The position numbers and the translations under genes are program-made. Positions 45,276-56,118 of a stretch of 64,000 bases of DNA are shown piece after piece. Numbering within the stretch: the first letter of the stretch is position 1; the number at the start of each line of letters is the position of its first letter. Origin of the DNA: Comamonadaceae bacterium (lineage in GTDB: Bacteria > Pseudomonadota > Gammaproteobacteria > Burkholderiales > Burkholderiaceae_C); the NCBI GenBank assembly GCA_007280205.1, contig QYPX01000230.1, forward strand, positions 30,533 through 94,532, in the 5' to 3' direction. The notes below the pieces were generated by a model. That model did no database searches and was not told the DNA's origin. It was given only the letters and a program-made list of their open reading frames with translations.

Positions 45276-46501
45276 GAGCGGTAATCGGCGTTGATGCTGA
45301 CGTAGTCATGGCTGAGGTCGCAGGTCCAGACCGTCTGCATCGCAGCACCCCGTCCCAGCAGCACGCGCACCGTGATCTCGCTCTGACGCATGACGCGCTG
45401 GCCGTCTTCTTCAAGATAGCTCGGATGCCGACCACCGCAGGAGGCGACCTGCACATCGTCGAGATACAGGTCGATGCAGCGTTGGTCCAGGTCTTCAATG
45501 CCGGCGTACCCCACCGCCGCCAGGATACGGCCCAGGTTCGGGTCACTGGCGAAAAAGGCTGTCTTGACCAGGGGCGAGTGGGCGATCGCGTAAGCGACCT
45601 GGCGGCACTCCGCTTCCGTCTTTCCGCCCTCGACCTCGATCCGGATGAACTTGGTGGCGCCCTCGCCATCGCGCACGATGGCCTGTGCCAGTTGCTGTGC
45701 GACTTCCAGCAAGCCTGCCTTGAGCGCCTGGCCATTCGCACTGTCCAGAGTCTCAATCAGCGCGTGGCGCGCCTTGTTGCTGGCGATCAGCATGAAGGAA
45801 TCGTTGGTGGAGGTGTCGCCATCGACCGTAACGCGGTTGAAGGAAGCTTCGGCCAGTTCCCTGGCCAGTTGTTGCAGCAAAGCCGGGCTGATGCAGGCGT
45901 CGGTGGCCAGAAAGCCCAGCATGGTCGCCATATTGGGCCGTATCATGCCGGCGCCCTTGCTGATACCGGTGATGCTCACCAGCGTGCCATCAAGCAGCAA
46001 CTGTTTGCCAAAGGCCTTGGCCACCGTGTCGGTGGTCATGATCGCCTCGGCAGCACGCAGCCAGTTGTCTTCCCTCGCATCGGCCAGCGCCGCATCCAGC
46101 CCGGCTTCGATGCGATCGAGCGGCAGCGGCTCCATGATGACCCCGGTCGAGAATGGCAGGATTTCCTGCGCTGAAAGCTTCAACTTTTCGGCCAGCGCGA
46201 TGCAGCTGCGAAGCGCTCTACGGCGGCCGTCCTCGCCGGTGCCGGCATTGGCATTGCCGGTATTGATCAGCATGGCACGTACCGCCGCCCCTTGGGCGAG
46301 GTGCTCCCGGCAGAGCTGCACCGGCGCGGCGCAAAACCGGTTTTGCGTGAAGACCCCGGCCACCGACGCGCCGGGCTCTATCAGCAGCACGGTCAGGTCT
46401 TTGCGACCCGCCTTGCGCACACCGGCTTCGGTGACCCCCAGACGCACGCCGGCAATCGGATAGGGCTGGGACGGTTTGGGGGCGGATAAATTGACAGCCA
46501 T
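45272..46501 (-). CDS. argJ: Bifunctional ornithine acetyltransferase / N-acetylglutamate synthase
   Basis: The 409-residue ArgJ recycles acetyl groups in arginine synthesis. Autocleavage before a conserved threonine is visible at [13 protein letters not shown]. Other signatures are [15 protein letters not shown] and [12 protein letters not shown]. It begins 18 bases beyond the secA stop and ends with ATGA overlap to the DUF815 gene. Length and composition are normal. Confidence 0.95.
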   Translation of the reverse strand: MAVNLSAPKPSQPYPIAGVRLGVTEAGVRKAGRKDLTVLLIEPGASVAGVFTQNRFCAAPVQLCREHLAQGAAVRAMLINTGNANAGTGEDGRRRALRSCIALAEKLKLSAQEILPFSTGVIMEPLPLDRIEAGLDAALADAREDNWLRAAEAIMTTDTVAKAFGKQLLLDGTLVSITGISKGAGMIRPNMATMLGFLATDACISPALLQQLARELAEASFNRVTVDGDTSTNDSFMLIASNKARHALIETLDSANGQALKAGLLEVAQQLAQAIVRDGEGATKFIRIEVEGGKTEAECRQVAYAIAHSPLVKTAFFASDPNLGRILAAVGYAGIEDLDQRCIDLYLDDVQVASCGGRHPSYLEEDGQRVMRQSEITVRVLLGRGAAMQTVWTCDLSHDYVSINADYRS

Positions 46502-46518
46502 GGCTCAGTCCCGATCTG

Positions 46519-49263
<2,745 letters not shown>

Positions 49264-49439
49264 GAATGCAGAACCGACCGGTCAGCCCACCTGGGCCATC
49301 CGAGCAGCGCAATCCTTTTTCTAATCTGTGTGAAATGGGGGCACTGTCACGAAACGCAAGCGTGCTGCTGCAGGACGCTTCGCTGAGAAACCCAAAGCCT
49401 CGATTTTACCTGTGCCGCAGGACCGGGCCACCAGCCAGG

Positions 49440-49475
49440 GTCATGGATGCCGGATCAGGTCCGGCATGACGACGT
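49440..49475. repeat. Palindromic GGATC(A/C) repeat
   Basis: The segment TGCCGGATCAGGTCCGGCA forms an inverted repeat with 7-base arms. It is related to the CCCGGATCAAGTCCGGG repeats at 58.8 kb. It lies just beyond the stop of the M23 peptidase gene and may act as its terminator. The rest of the 216-base gap (49264-49479) holds no gene that I can see. Confidence 0.65.
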
Positions 49476-49479
49476 GCGG

Positions 49480-50454
49480 CTATCGAGGGCCGGGTTGGTA
49501 GCGGCCCCGCCAAGGCGTTGCCACCTGAGCCATGCTTTGCGGCTTGAGCTTGGCACCAGCGGCCAGAAATTTCTGTGGATCCTGGAAAACGCCCTGGATC
49601 AGCACCTCGAAATGCAAGTGCGTTCCGGTCGAGCGACCGGTGCTTCCCACTTCGGCGATCTTCTGCCCCTGCCTGATCAGGTCGCCCTTCTTGACCATCG
49701 TTCTGGAGGCGTGGGCATAGCGCGTGATCAGGTCATTGCCGTGATCCACTTCGACCATATTGCCGTACTCCGGATGGTATTCCTGAGTCACCACCACGCC
49801 CCCCGCTGCCGCCAGGATCGGCGTGCCGCGGTCGGCCTGAAAATCAATCCCCGTATGCTGTGCGGAGCGGCCCGTGATCGGGTCAATGCGCCAGCCAAAC
49901 ATGGAACCATAGTTGGCCTGCGCAACCGGCGACTGGGTCGGCACCATCATGTTGCGAATCTTTTGATCAAACAGGCGGGACTCCAGCATCGTCATCCAGT
50001 CAGTGCGCTGCTCGCTCAGGCGCTCCAGGTCCTCCAGAGTGGCTTTGAGTTGTTCGACCGACAGCGGCCGTCCGGTCACCAGCGCACCACCCAGACCGGG
50101 CTTGACCTTGATTTCATTCGGATTGACACCAGCCAGCCCCGAGACCCGCTCGCCGAGCGACTCGAGCTGCGTCATCTTGGCCTGCATTTCACCGAGCTTG
50201 CGTGCCAGCAGATCCAGGTTCTCGCGCATGAAACGATCACGCTGCTCAAACTCATCCTTGACGACCATCCTGACCAGCGTACCGATCACTGGCCAGCCCT
50301 CCCTGGCCCCTTTCAGGAAGACCCAGTGGTACAGGCCGGCAGCCAGCAGCGTCATCACGACTGACGCCAGCAGTGCGGCCAGCACCAGTTTGGTTCCGGT
50401 GAGATGAATGGCACGGCTTCTGGCAAGCCAAGCATCCGTGATAATCAATTGCAT
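49480..50454 (-). CDS. M23-family peptidoglycan endopeptidase, membrane-anchored
   Basis: The 324-residue protein has an N-terminal membrane helix (LVLAALLASVVMTLLAAG), a coiled-coil region around 70-150, and a C-terminal LytM/M23 domain. The latter includes HTGIDFQADRGTPILAAAGG and THLHFEVLIQG, which supply zinc ligands. M23 enzymes cut peptidoglycan crosslinks. The coiled-coil plus M23 design resembles NlpD/EnvC-type or MepM-like proteins. ATG 50454 is used rather than the track start at 50481. Divergent from a DciA-like gene with only 25 bases between starts. Confidence 0.88.
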   Translation of the reverse strand: MQLIITDAWLARSRAIHLTGTKLVLAALLASVVMTLLAAGLYHWVFLKGAREGWPVIGTLVRMVVKDEFEQRDRFMRENLDLLARKLGEMQAKMTQLESLGERVSGLAGVNPNEIKVKPGLGGALVTGRPLSVEQLKATLEDLERLSEQRTDWMTMLESRLFDQKIRNMMVPTQSPVAQANYGSMFGWRIDPITGRSAQHTGIDFQADRGTPILAAAGGVVVTQEYHPEYGNMVEVDHGNDLITRYAHASRTMVKKGDLIRQGQKIAEVGSTGRSTGTHLHFEVLIQGVFQDPQKFLAAGAKLKPQSMAQVATPWRGRYQPGPR

Positions 50455-50479
50455 TCGGTAACCCTCCAACACCTCACCC

Positions 50480-50791
50480 ATGAACCGCCGCCATCAAGCC
50501 TTCACGCTGCTGCAGGCAACGCAGGATTCGCCCAGCCTGGCACGTTTGACTGCGCTGAGCGACGAATCGGTAGCGCGCCTCAAGTCCATTGCGCCCCTCA
50601 TTCCTGCGACGCTCAGAGCCGCTGTCAAAGCGGGTCCCATCGAGGGTCCGGTCTGGTGCCTGATTTTGGACACCAACGCGGCGGCAGCCAAAATACGCCA
50701 GCTGCTACCGTCCTTCGAATCTCATTTGCGCAGCAAGGGGTGGGAGGTTAACTCAATTCGGCTGAAGGTCCAAATTTCGCGTCAGAGCTGA
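50480..50791 (+). CDS. DciA-like protein (DUF721)
   Basis: The 103-residue protein has the DUF721 pattern with LSDESVARLKSIAPLIPATLRAAVKAG and VNSIRLKVQ. DUF721/DciA proteins interact with the replicative helicase DnaB in bacteria lacking DnaC. In other Burkholderiales a similar gene sits next to secA. The start is ATG 50480. The family call is moderately firm, function inferred. Confidence 0.72.
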   Translation: MNRRHQAFTLLQATQDSPSLARLTALSDESVARLKSIAPLIPATLRAAVKAGPIEGPVWCLILDTNAAAAKIRQLLPSFESHLRSKGWEVNSIRLKVQISRQS

Positions 50792-50811
50792 CGCGCTTGC
50801 ACAGGCCAGTC

Positions 50812-51222
50812 ATGCAGGGCAAAAAACGTTCTGTCTTCATTTTGGCGATTCTGGTCGCCGGCTTAGCCAATGCTCAAGCCACGGACCCGAAGCTGATTGA
50901 GAGTGTGCGCGAACTGGCGGCCTCCAGAGTCAAGCTCAACCTGTGCCTGGCCAGTCCCGACTTCAGAAAGCTCGCCGATAGCAGCCAACGTCAGATCATT
51001 GCGATCAGCAACAGGCTTGATCGCCTGAGCAATGACCTGCATGAAGCGCCCAAAGGCAGGTTGCTGTTCGTTTCCTACGGCATGGAGGTCAGGCGACTGG
51101 GCAGTTCAGCTGACTTTCGACGTCAGTTGCTTGAACGCCGCGGTGGCGTCTGCGATTTCGGCCTGGTTGCCGATCTCGACTCAAAATTGAAAATTGCCAG
51201 GCGCTCTATTCCCCCGCCCTGA
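50812..51222 (+). CDS. Small secreted protein, hypothetical
   Basis: The 136-residue product starts MQGKKRSVFILAILVAGLANAQ, a signal peptide. The mature chain contains two cysteines (NLCLASPDF and GVCDFGLV) that could form a disulfide, and an RRGG segment. I do not recognise a family. ATG 50812 is preferred over the TTG at 50797. It lies 20 bases after the DciA-like gene. Confidence 0.6.
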   Translation: MQGKKRSVFILAILVAGLANAQATDPKLIESVRELAASRVKLNLCLASPDFRKLADSSQRQIIAISNRLDRLSNDLHEAPKGRLLFVSYGMEVRRLGSSADFRRQLLERRGGVCDFGLVADLDSKLKIARRSIPPP

Positions 51223-51271
51223 GTGCGCACCAGCGTCGAACTGTTGCTGGTGAGAACCGTCACAGGCCGGC

Positions 51272-51571
51272 TCAATTCACCGCTTGCATGACCTGACTGA
51301 GTACCTTGACACCGATGCCGAATCGCCTGTCAACCCGTTCAACGCGAACCACTTCGCCTTCGCAGGACAATTTCAGTTTGACATGTCGCGTGACAAGATC
51401 AACGCAGAAGTCAATGCGCGAACCAACTTCGCACTCTTGGTCCTGCAAAATGTAGAAACCGGTGGCACTGATGTTGTCTGTAACCCCAGTCACACCCTGG
51501 ACCATGGTGGACAATTCCGTGCGGTAGCGCTCGCTGCGCTGCTCTTTGACGACGGCTGCATTTGTAGACAT
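51272..51571 (-). CDS. PilZ-domain protein
   Basis: The 99-residue PilZ domain begins near RSERYRTELSTM, resembling the RxxxR c-di-GMP motif, and includes the DNISATGFYI segment for the D/NxSxxG box. It may bind cyclic di-GMP. The context, next to a PEP-CTERM surface protein, suggests exopolysaccharide or surface regulation, which is inference. Confidence 0.78.
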   Translation of the reverse strand: MSTNAAVVKEQRSERYRTELSTMVQGVTGVTDNISATGFYILQDQECEVGSRIDFCVDLVTRHVKLKLSCEGEVVRVERVDRRFGIGVKVLSQVMQAVN

Positions 51572-51610
51572 CTTGATGTTCCTTTTTTGGGTCGAGCGAT
51601 GGCGTGTACT

Positions 51611-52669
51611 TCAGAAAGTCGCTACGCCAGCGCGGCGTCTGCGTAGGGTGTAGGCCATCAAGCCCAACCCCGCCAGCAGCATGGCGTAGGTTTGAGGCTC
51701 TGGCACGGCTGCGACAAAGGGGTTGCTGTTGACCTGACCCATGCCGGACCAGCTGTCTACAACCACCTGACCACCGATAAAGGCGCCTGCCGCTGTGCTA
51801 AACAGCGCCAGGGGGGCAAGAAAAGAGGCGTAAACACCACTCGTGAACGAAACTTGCGTTGCCTCGGGCAGGTTGAAGAGAACATGACCGACCGCAAGGT
51901 CAGATGCAGCACCGAAGTTTTGGTAGCCACCCGCCGTGAAGTTGACGTTCTGACCGAGCACGTTCAGGATTACCGTCGTGTCTGGACCGAAATTGTCCAG
52001 GCGCATGCTGTGGGTGACATCGGCAGCCGTCAAGTCAAATACAGCAAGGCTGGCATGATTGGCATTCAAGACCAGCGTGCTGTCTTGCATCGTAATGGTG
52101 CCACTGTTGCTCAGCGTGTTAAAGCTTTGGGACAGGCTGGTCAGTCTTTGCTTTTCAGCTGCAAAGTTGATGCCGGTCTGAATGCTGGAGGGATCGACTT
52201 GAACGGCCACGGGACTGTGCCAGGGCGCCAGATTCGATGCGCCACCGTAGCTGATGCTGGTCGCTGACAGCCAGGTGCTTGCGGTTGACAGGTTGCCTGC
52301 GACTTGAACACTGCCATTAAAGCTGGTGCCGTTGGTAACGGCAAGACTTCCGCCGACCACGGTGTTGCCAAAGACAGCGCCGCCGGAGATGTCGAGATTG
52401 CCACCGACCGTCAGACCCGTCCCGCCATACTGGGCTTGCGTGTAAGGCCATTTGCTGTTGATGGTATAGCCTGCAATACTGGCATTGCCACCGACCGCCA
52501 CCCGACCTTCGACATCAGCACTCGGTGCAGAGAAGTTGCCAAACGATAGCAAAGTAAGACTGGACGACAGCCCCAATGGGTTGGTTTGTGCCAACGCCAC
52601 TGGGGCCGTCACCAGGGCCACGCAGACCCAGGAGGCCACGGCCAGACAGTGATGCAAAGATCGCTTCAT
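51611..52669 (-). CDS. Choice-of-anchor A / PEP-CTERM exported protein
   Basis: The 352-residue protein has a signal peptide, a choice-of-anchor A core (FNTLSNSGTITMQDSTLVL and LNVLGQNVNF), and the C-terminal sorting signal VPEPQTYAMLLAGLGLMAYTLRRRR. PEP-CTERM tails are processed by exosortase in organisms that make extracellular polysaccharide. No exosortase gene is in the window. The start is ATG 52669. Confidence 0.9.
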   Translation of the reverse strand: MKRSLHHCLAVASWVCVALVTAPVALAQTNPLGLSSSLTLLSFGNFSAPSADVEGRVAVGGNASIAGYTINSKWPYTQAQYGGTGLTVGGNLDISGGAVFGNTVVGGSLAVTNGTSFNGSVQVAGNLSTASTWLSATSISYGGASNLAPWHSPVAVQVDPSSIQTGINFAAEKQRLTSLSQSFNTLSNSGTITMQDSTLVLNANHASLAVFDLTAADVTHSMRLDNFGPDTTVILNVLGQNVNFTAGGYQNFGAASDLAVGHVLFNLPEATQVSFTSGVYASFLAPLALFSTAAGAFIGGQVVVDSWSGMGQVNSNPFVAAVPEPQTYAMLLAGLGLMAYTLRRRRAGVATF

Positions 52670-53118
52670 ATGGACTCTCCTGTACCGAATACTCGGTTCT
52701 TGGTTCTCACGTGACCTCCCCCTTCTATTTGCCTTGTCACGGGTCCATGTTCGCGCGTTTGCCCACGCATTGCCATAGCAGATGGCTACCCTTTTGACTG
52801 GTAGTTTTAGCCTGGAATTTCTCTATTGAAAACGATTCGTGAGTACCAGTTGAACTAGTAGCTTTCGCTGGCGATCAGATAGTCGAATCCACACAGCTGG
52901 CCTGGCATGTGACACCCGCTCCGATCCGCCAAGACCTCGAAGTCCTCAACCGGCACCCTCGCGTCTCAAGGACGATTTGGAGTCGATTGCAAAATTCCAG
53001 CAGAGATTATCCAGATGGAACTGGACTGGCTTACCTGTGTCGGGTTCGCCGGCCCTAAAACCGATAGGCCGCTTACGGGAAAAGTCTTGTAGAGACTCTG
53101 TCTTGATGATTCATTGCG
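52670..53118. other. Gene-poor stretch between the PEP-CTERM gene and mazF
   Basis: About 450 bases lack a convincing gene. The first part presumably holds the promoter of the leftward PEP-CTERM gene. A rightward reading from 52863 (FAGDQIVESTQLAW onward) runs open for about 65 codons, but I find no family signal, so it could be a decayed fragment. Confidence 0.5.
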
Positions 53119-53466
53119 CTATTCCAGCATCGCCGCCACTCTCGCCCGGACTTCTTCACTCAGTTCATCCGGCGCTCGCTCAATCAGCGTCAGTCTGCGC
53201 TGAGTCGGGTCGATCATTCTGAATTGATGCACCAGCACAATGCCTGCCGTTTGCAGGCCCATGCCTGTCAGCGATACCGCCATGCCGGTGTGTCGCGCTG
53301 CCATGCCGCCTTGCGTAATGGGGCATACACCGATCATGCCCAGTTTGTTGAGTGCCGCTTGCGTGACCACAATCGCAGGTCTGCGCCCCTGTTGCTCATG
53401 GCCCAGCGTGGGATCAAAGTCGGCCACCACGATGTCGCCGCGTTGCCAGGTGGTCTGCCGCATCAC
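53119..53466 (-). CDS. mazF: MazF/PemK-type mRNA interferase toxin
   Basis: The 115-residue toxin has the MazF opening WQRGDIVVADFDPTLGHEQQGRRPAIVV. It would cleave mRNA in the absence of its antitoxin. It overlaps the antitoxin stop by four bases (ATGA), consistent with coupled translation. It lies beside an integrase remnant and tRNA-Thr, so it may be the remnant cargo of an integrated element. Confidence 0.88.
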   Translation of the reverse strand: MMRQTTWQRGDIVVADFDPTLGHEQQGRRPAIVVTQAALNKLGMIGVCPITQGGMAARHTGMAVSLTGMGLQTAGIVLVHQFRMIDPTQRRLTLIERAPDELSEEVRARVAAMLE

Positions 53467-53717
53467 AGTGCCACTTCTTGCCCGGATGCTGGCATGGTGT
53501 CCCAGCCCTTGTCGATCTCCAATGGAGCGCGGCCCTGCATTGCCAGCAGGTCGTCAAGGCTGTACTTGCGCCGATTAACGGGTGACAAAATTAGCCTCCC
53601 AGCGTCAACTGCAAAACTGACTTTATCGCCAGGATGCAGCCCCGAGCTCCTGGCCAGCGCTTGCGGTATGGTGACTGCGATAGAGCCGCCAGCGGCCCGG
53701 AGTGTTGAGGTGTGCAT
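53463..53717 (-). CDS. mazE: MazE/AbrB-family antitoxin
   Basis: The 84-residue protein has an AbrB-type swapped-hairpin DNA-binding domain: LRAAGGSIAVTIPQALARSSGLHPGDKVSFAVD. A C-terminal toxin-binding segment rich in acidic and hydrophobic residues follows. ATG 53717 is preferred over the track start at 53741. It lies upstream of mazF on the minus strand. Confidence 0.88.
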   Translation of the reverse strand: MHTSTLRAAGGSIAVTIPQALARSSGLHPGDKVSFAVDAGRLILSPVNRRKYSLDDLLAMQGRAPLEIDKGWDTMPASGQEVAL

Positions 53718-53746
53718 GGTGGCGCCTTGAATTTGTAGCACTTAGT

Positions 53747-53910
53747 TTAACTTGTTGCCACCTTGAACGGAATCACGTCTGCGCCTTTGACCAGTTTGTC
53801 CAGATAGTCAGCCCAAACTTGCAGCTCTGCCCGAACGATTGGCCCGCCGGACTAATTTCCAGATAAAGACCTGCCGGATCTGTGAATCGTGCGCGGGTTT
53901 TGTCTGGATT
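53747..53910 (-). pseudogene. Tyrosine integrase remnant
   Basis: Read leftward, one frame gives NPDKTRARFTDPAGLYLEIS, the typical N-terminal arm-binding part of P4-type integrases. A second frame downstream ends RAELQVWADYLDKLVKGADV and stops at 53749-53747. This matches the C-terminal end of the same family. The catalytic middle of about 300 residues is missing, so it is a deletion scar. It lies next to the 3-prime side of tRNA-Thr, a common integration target. Identification rests on motif recognition only. Confidence 0.72.
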
Positions 53911-53964
53911 TCAATCTACCGCAGTGCACGGTGTTGCACCTTGGCTATGTGATTTACCAATGAA

Positions 53965-53998
53965 AAAGGCCTCCGGGTGTCACTACCTGGAGGCCTTT
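53965..53998 (-). terminator. Rho-independent terminator of tRNA-Thr
   Basis: On the minus strand AAAGGCCTCCAGG and CCCGGAGGCCTTTTT form a strong hairpin with a T tail. It begins about 11 bases after the tRNA 3-prime end, so it should end the tRNA transcript. Confidence 0.85.
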
Positions 53999-54009
53999 GT
54001 ACTATCAAA

Positions 54010-54085
54010 TGGTGCCGATTAACGGATTCGAACTGTTGACCTACCGCTTACAAGGCGGTTGCTCTACCAACTGAGCTAAATCGGC
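54010..54085 (-). tRNA. tRNA-Thr(TGT)
   Basis: The minus strand reads GCCGATTTAGCTCAGTTGGT with a perfect 7-base-pair acceptor stem (GCCGATT and AATCGGC), a D-loop with TTGGT, anticodon loop CTTGTAA with TGT, T-arm GTTCGAATCC, and an encoded CCA end. The anticodon decodes ACA threonine codons. An integrase remnant lies on its 3-prime side. Confidence 0.96.
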
Positions 54086-54104
54086 ATAGGGGTATTTTAC
54101 GGGA

Positions 54105-54596
54105 CTATTTGACGCGCTTGAGCGTCGGACGCGTCCCGGTGGTCGCTGGCCTCGGCGGTTCGGGTTCATCGCCCGAAGCTTGCGACTCCACGCGCGTCAA
54201 CTGCACTGGTTTGATCTCCGCCCCGACTGCTTGCATTCCATGTTTCGGGCTGTCCGTTTCTGCAGTCTCGGCTATGACCATCGGGAAGGCCATGCCCTGT
54301 CCGTTTTCACGTGCATAAATCGCCACGACCTGAGCCACGGGAACGCAAATGTCACGGGCTGTCCCGGCAAAGCGCGCCTTGAATTCAATGAATTCATTGC
54401 CCAACTGAAGTCCGGTGGTGGCGTCAAAGCTGATGTTCAGAACAATCTCGCCGTCTTTCACGTACTCGCGCGGCACCTGCACGCGCTCGTTCACCAGCAC
54501 AGCAACATAAGGCGTGAAGCCGTTATCGGTGCACCACTCATAGAGCGCACGAATCAGATAGGGACGGGTCGAGGTTGCTTGCGCGGAGTCCATCAT
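54105..54596 (-). CDS. sspB: ClpXP protease specificity-enhancing factor SspB
   Basis: The 163-residue SspB delivers ssrA-tagged proteins to ClpXP. It shows RPYLIRALYEWCTDNGFTPYV and VNERVQVPREYV typical of the substrate-binding domain, then a charged linker. The C-terminal ClpX-binding tail ends PTLKRVK. It is 17 bases after the sspA stop. Confidence 0.93.
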   Translation of the reverse strand: MMDSAQATSTRPYLIRALYEWCTDNGFTPYVAVLVNERVQVPREYVKDGEIVLNISFDATTGLQLGNEFIEFKARFAGTARDICVPVAQVVAIYARENGQGMAFPMVIAETAETDSPKHGMQAVGAEIKPVQLTRVESQASGDEPEPPRPATTGTRPTLKRVK

Positions 54597-54613
54597 CAGC
54601 TCAGGCTCAGCGC

Positions 54614-55225
54614 TTACTTGCGCATTACTTTTTCGGAAGGCGTCAACGCCTCAATGTAAGCCGGACGCGAAAAAATCCGCTCAGCGTACTTGAGCAGCGG
54701 TGCTGCGTTCTTGCTCAGATCGATGCCGTAGTAATCAAGTCGCCACAGCAGGGGCGCGATCGCGACATCGAGCATCGAGAAACCGTCGCCCAGCATGTAC
54801 TTGTTTTTCAGGAACACCGGGGCGAGCTGCGTCAGGCGATCCCGCACGTGGGCGCGCGCCTTGTCGAGCACTTTCTCGTTGGCTTTGGCGGCGCGCGACT
54901 CCAGGGTCGAGACGTGGACAAACAGTTCTTTCTCGAAATTGAGCAGGAACAGGCGCACGCGAGCCCGGTCCACCGGGTCGCCAGGCATCAGCTGCGGATG
55001 CGGAAAACGCTCATCGATGTACTCATTGATGATGTTGGACTCGTACAGGATCAGGTCGCGCTCGACCAGGATGGGGACCTGGCCGTAAGGGTTCATGACA
55101 CTGATGTCTTCGGGCTTGTTGTACAAATCAACGTCGCGAATCTCGAAGTCCATGCCTTTTTCAAACAGGACGAAACGGCAACGGTGGGAAAATGGGCAGG
55201 TAGTACCTGAATACAACACCATCAT
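54614..55225 (-). CDS. sspA: Stringent starvation protein SspA, GST-fold
   Basis: The 203-residue protein has a GST-like N-terminal thioredoxin domain (MMVLYSGTTCPFSHRCRFVL) and a helical C-terminal domain. SspA associates with RNA polymerase in gammaproteobacteria. In betaproteobacteria it co-occurs with sspB after the bc1 genes. ATG 55225 is chosen for its GGAG spacing, the track start at 55282 being upstream noise. Confidence 0.92.
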   Translation of the reverse strand: MMVLYSGTTCPFSHRCRFVLFEKGMDFEIRDVDLYNKPEDISVMNPYGQVPILVERDLILYESNIINEYIDERFPHPQLMPGDPVDRARVRLFLLNFEKELFVHVSTLESRAAKANEKVLDKARAHVRDRLTQLAPVFLKNKYMLGDGFSMLDVAIAPLLWRLDYYGIDLSKNAAPLLKYAERIFSRPAYIEALTPSEKVMRK

Positions 55226-55329
55226 GGTGGGACTCCTAAAAAAACCAAAGAGTGGGATGCTTCTCGCATGCCCACTCCACAAACCTCAGATTGCGCCCTT
55301 TCGAGCCCAACTTGAGCCGCTTATCTGTG

Positions 55330-56103
55330 CTACTTGACCTCTTTCCAGTAGACCGCGTTGAGTCGCCAGGCGCAGAAAGTAAAAACCGCGAGGAACAGCA
55401 AGACCCAAACACCGACACGAACGCGGGTATTTTGAACCGGTTCACCCATCCATTGCAAATAAGCCACCAGATCACCAACGGCCTGATCGTATTGCGGACC
55501 TGTCATGGTACCGGGCTTCAATTGCTCCCAGCCCTTGAAAACGCTGGTGGCAGCACCGTGCACCTTGACCTCTTCAAAGACGGCCCGGCGTTCGCCCTGC
55601 AGTTCCCACAGCACATGCGGCATCGCCACATTGGGAAACAGCAGATTATTCCAGCCGGTCGGCTTGGTGTCGTCCTTGTAGAAGGAACGCATGTAGGTGT
55701 ACAGGTAATCGGCGCCGGTTCCGCCCGCGCCGGCACGCGAACGTGCAATCACCGTCAGATCAGGCGGGTTCACGCCAAACCAGGCTTTAGCCTGCTGCGG
55801 GTCGATCGCAGCTTTCATGGTGTCACCAATCTTGCTGTTGGTCACCAGCAGGTTGGACCTGATCTGCTCCGCTGTCAGGCCGATGTCACCCAGGCGGTTG
55901 TAGCGCATGAACGCAGCCGAGTGGCAATTGAGGCAGTAGTTGACAAACAGCTTGGCGCCATTTTGCAAGGCGGCCATGTCGCTGGTCTTGGCCGGTGCCT
56001 TGTCCCACGCGGCTCCGCCCACATTGGCCTGGGCACCCAGCGTGCAACCGAGCGCCAGTAGCCAGCCGAGAATGATTTTTTGAGTGAAAGTCATGGTTTT
56101 CAT
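55330..56103 (-). CDS. petC: Cytochrome c1 of the bc1 complex
   Basis: The 257-residue protein has a signal peptide, the heme motif CLNCHSAAFMRYNRL, a methionine ligand region (PNVAMPHVLW) and a C-terminal membrane anchor (VGVWVLLFLAVFTFCAWRL). It carries electrons from the Rieske protein to periplasmic cytochrome c. It is third in petA-petB-petC. Confidence 0.95.
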   Translation of the reverse strand: MKTMTFTQKIILGWLLALGCTLGAQANVGGAAWDKAPAKTSDMAALQNGAKLFVNYCLNCHSAAFMRYNRLGDIGLTAEQIRSNLLVTNSKIGDTMKAAIDPQQAKAWFGVNPPDLTVIARSRAGAGGTGADYLYTYMRSFYKDDTKPTGWNNLLFPNVAMPHVLWELQGERRAVFEEVKVHGAATSVFKGWEQLKPGTMTGPQYDQAVGDLVAYLQWMGEPVQNTRVRVGVWVLLFLAVFTFCAWRLNAVYWKEVK

Positions 56104-56118
56104 GATGTTGTCTTTCCT

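Noticed and set aside
52670-53118. Second att copy of the tRNA-Thr 3-prime end
   Set aside because: I looked for a repeat of TTCGAATCCGTTAATCGG in this gap and saw none by eye, so the island boundaries remain unknown.
52977-53222. 81-aa rightward ORF near mazF
   Set aside because: No start signal or family evidence, and it overlaps the mazF 3-prime end.
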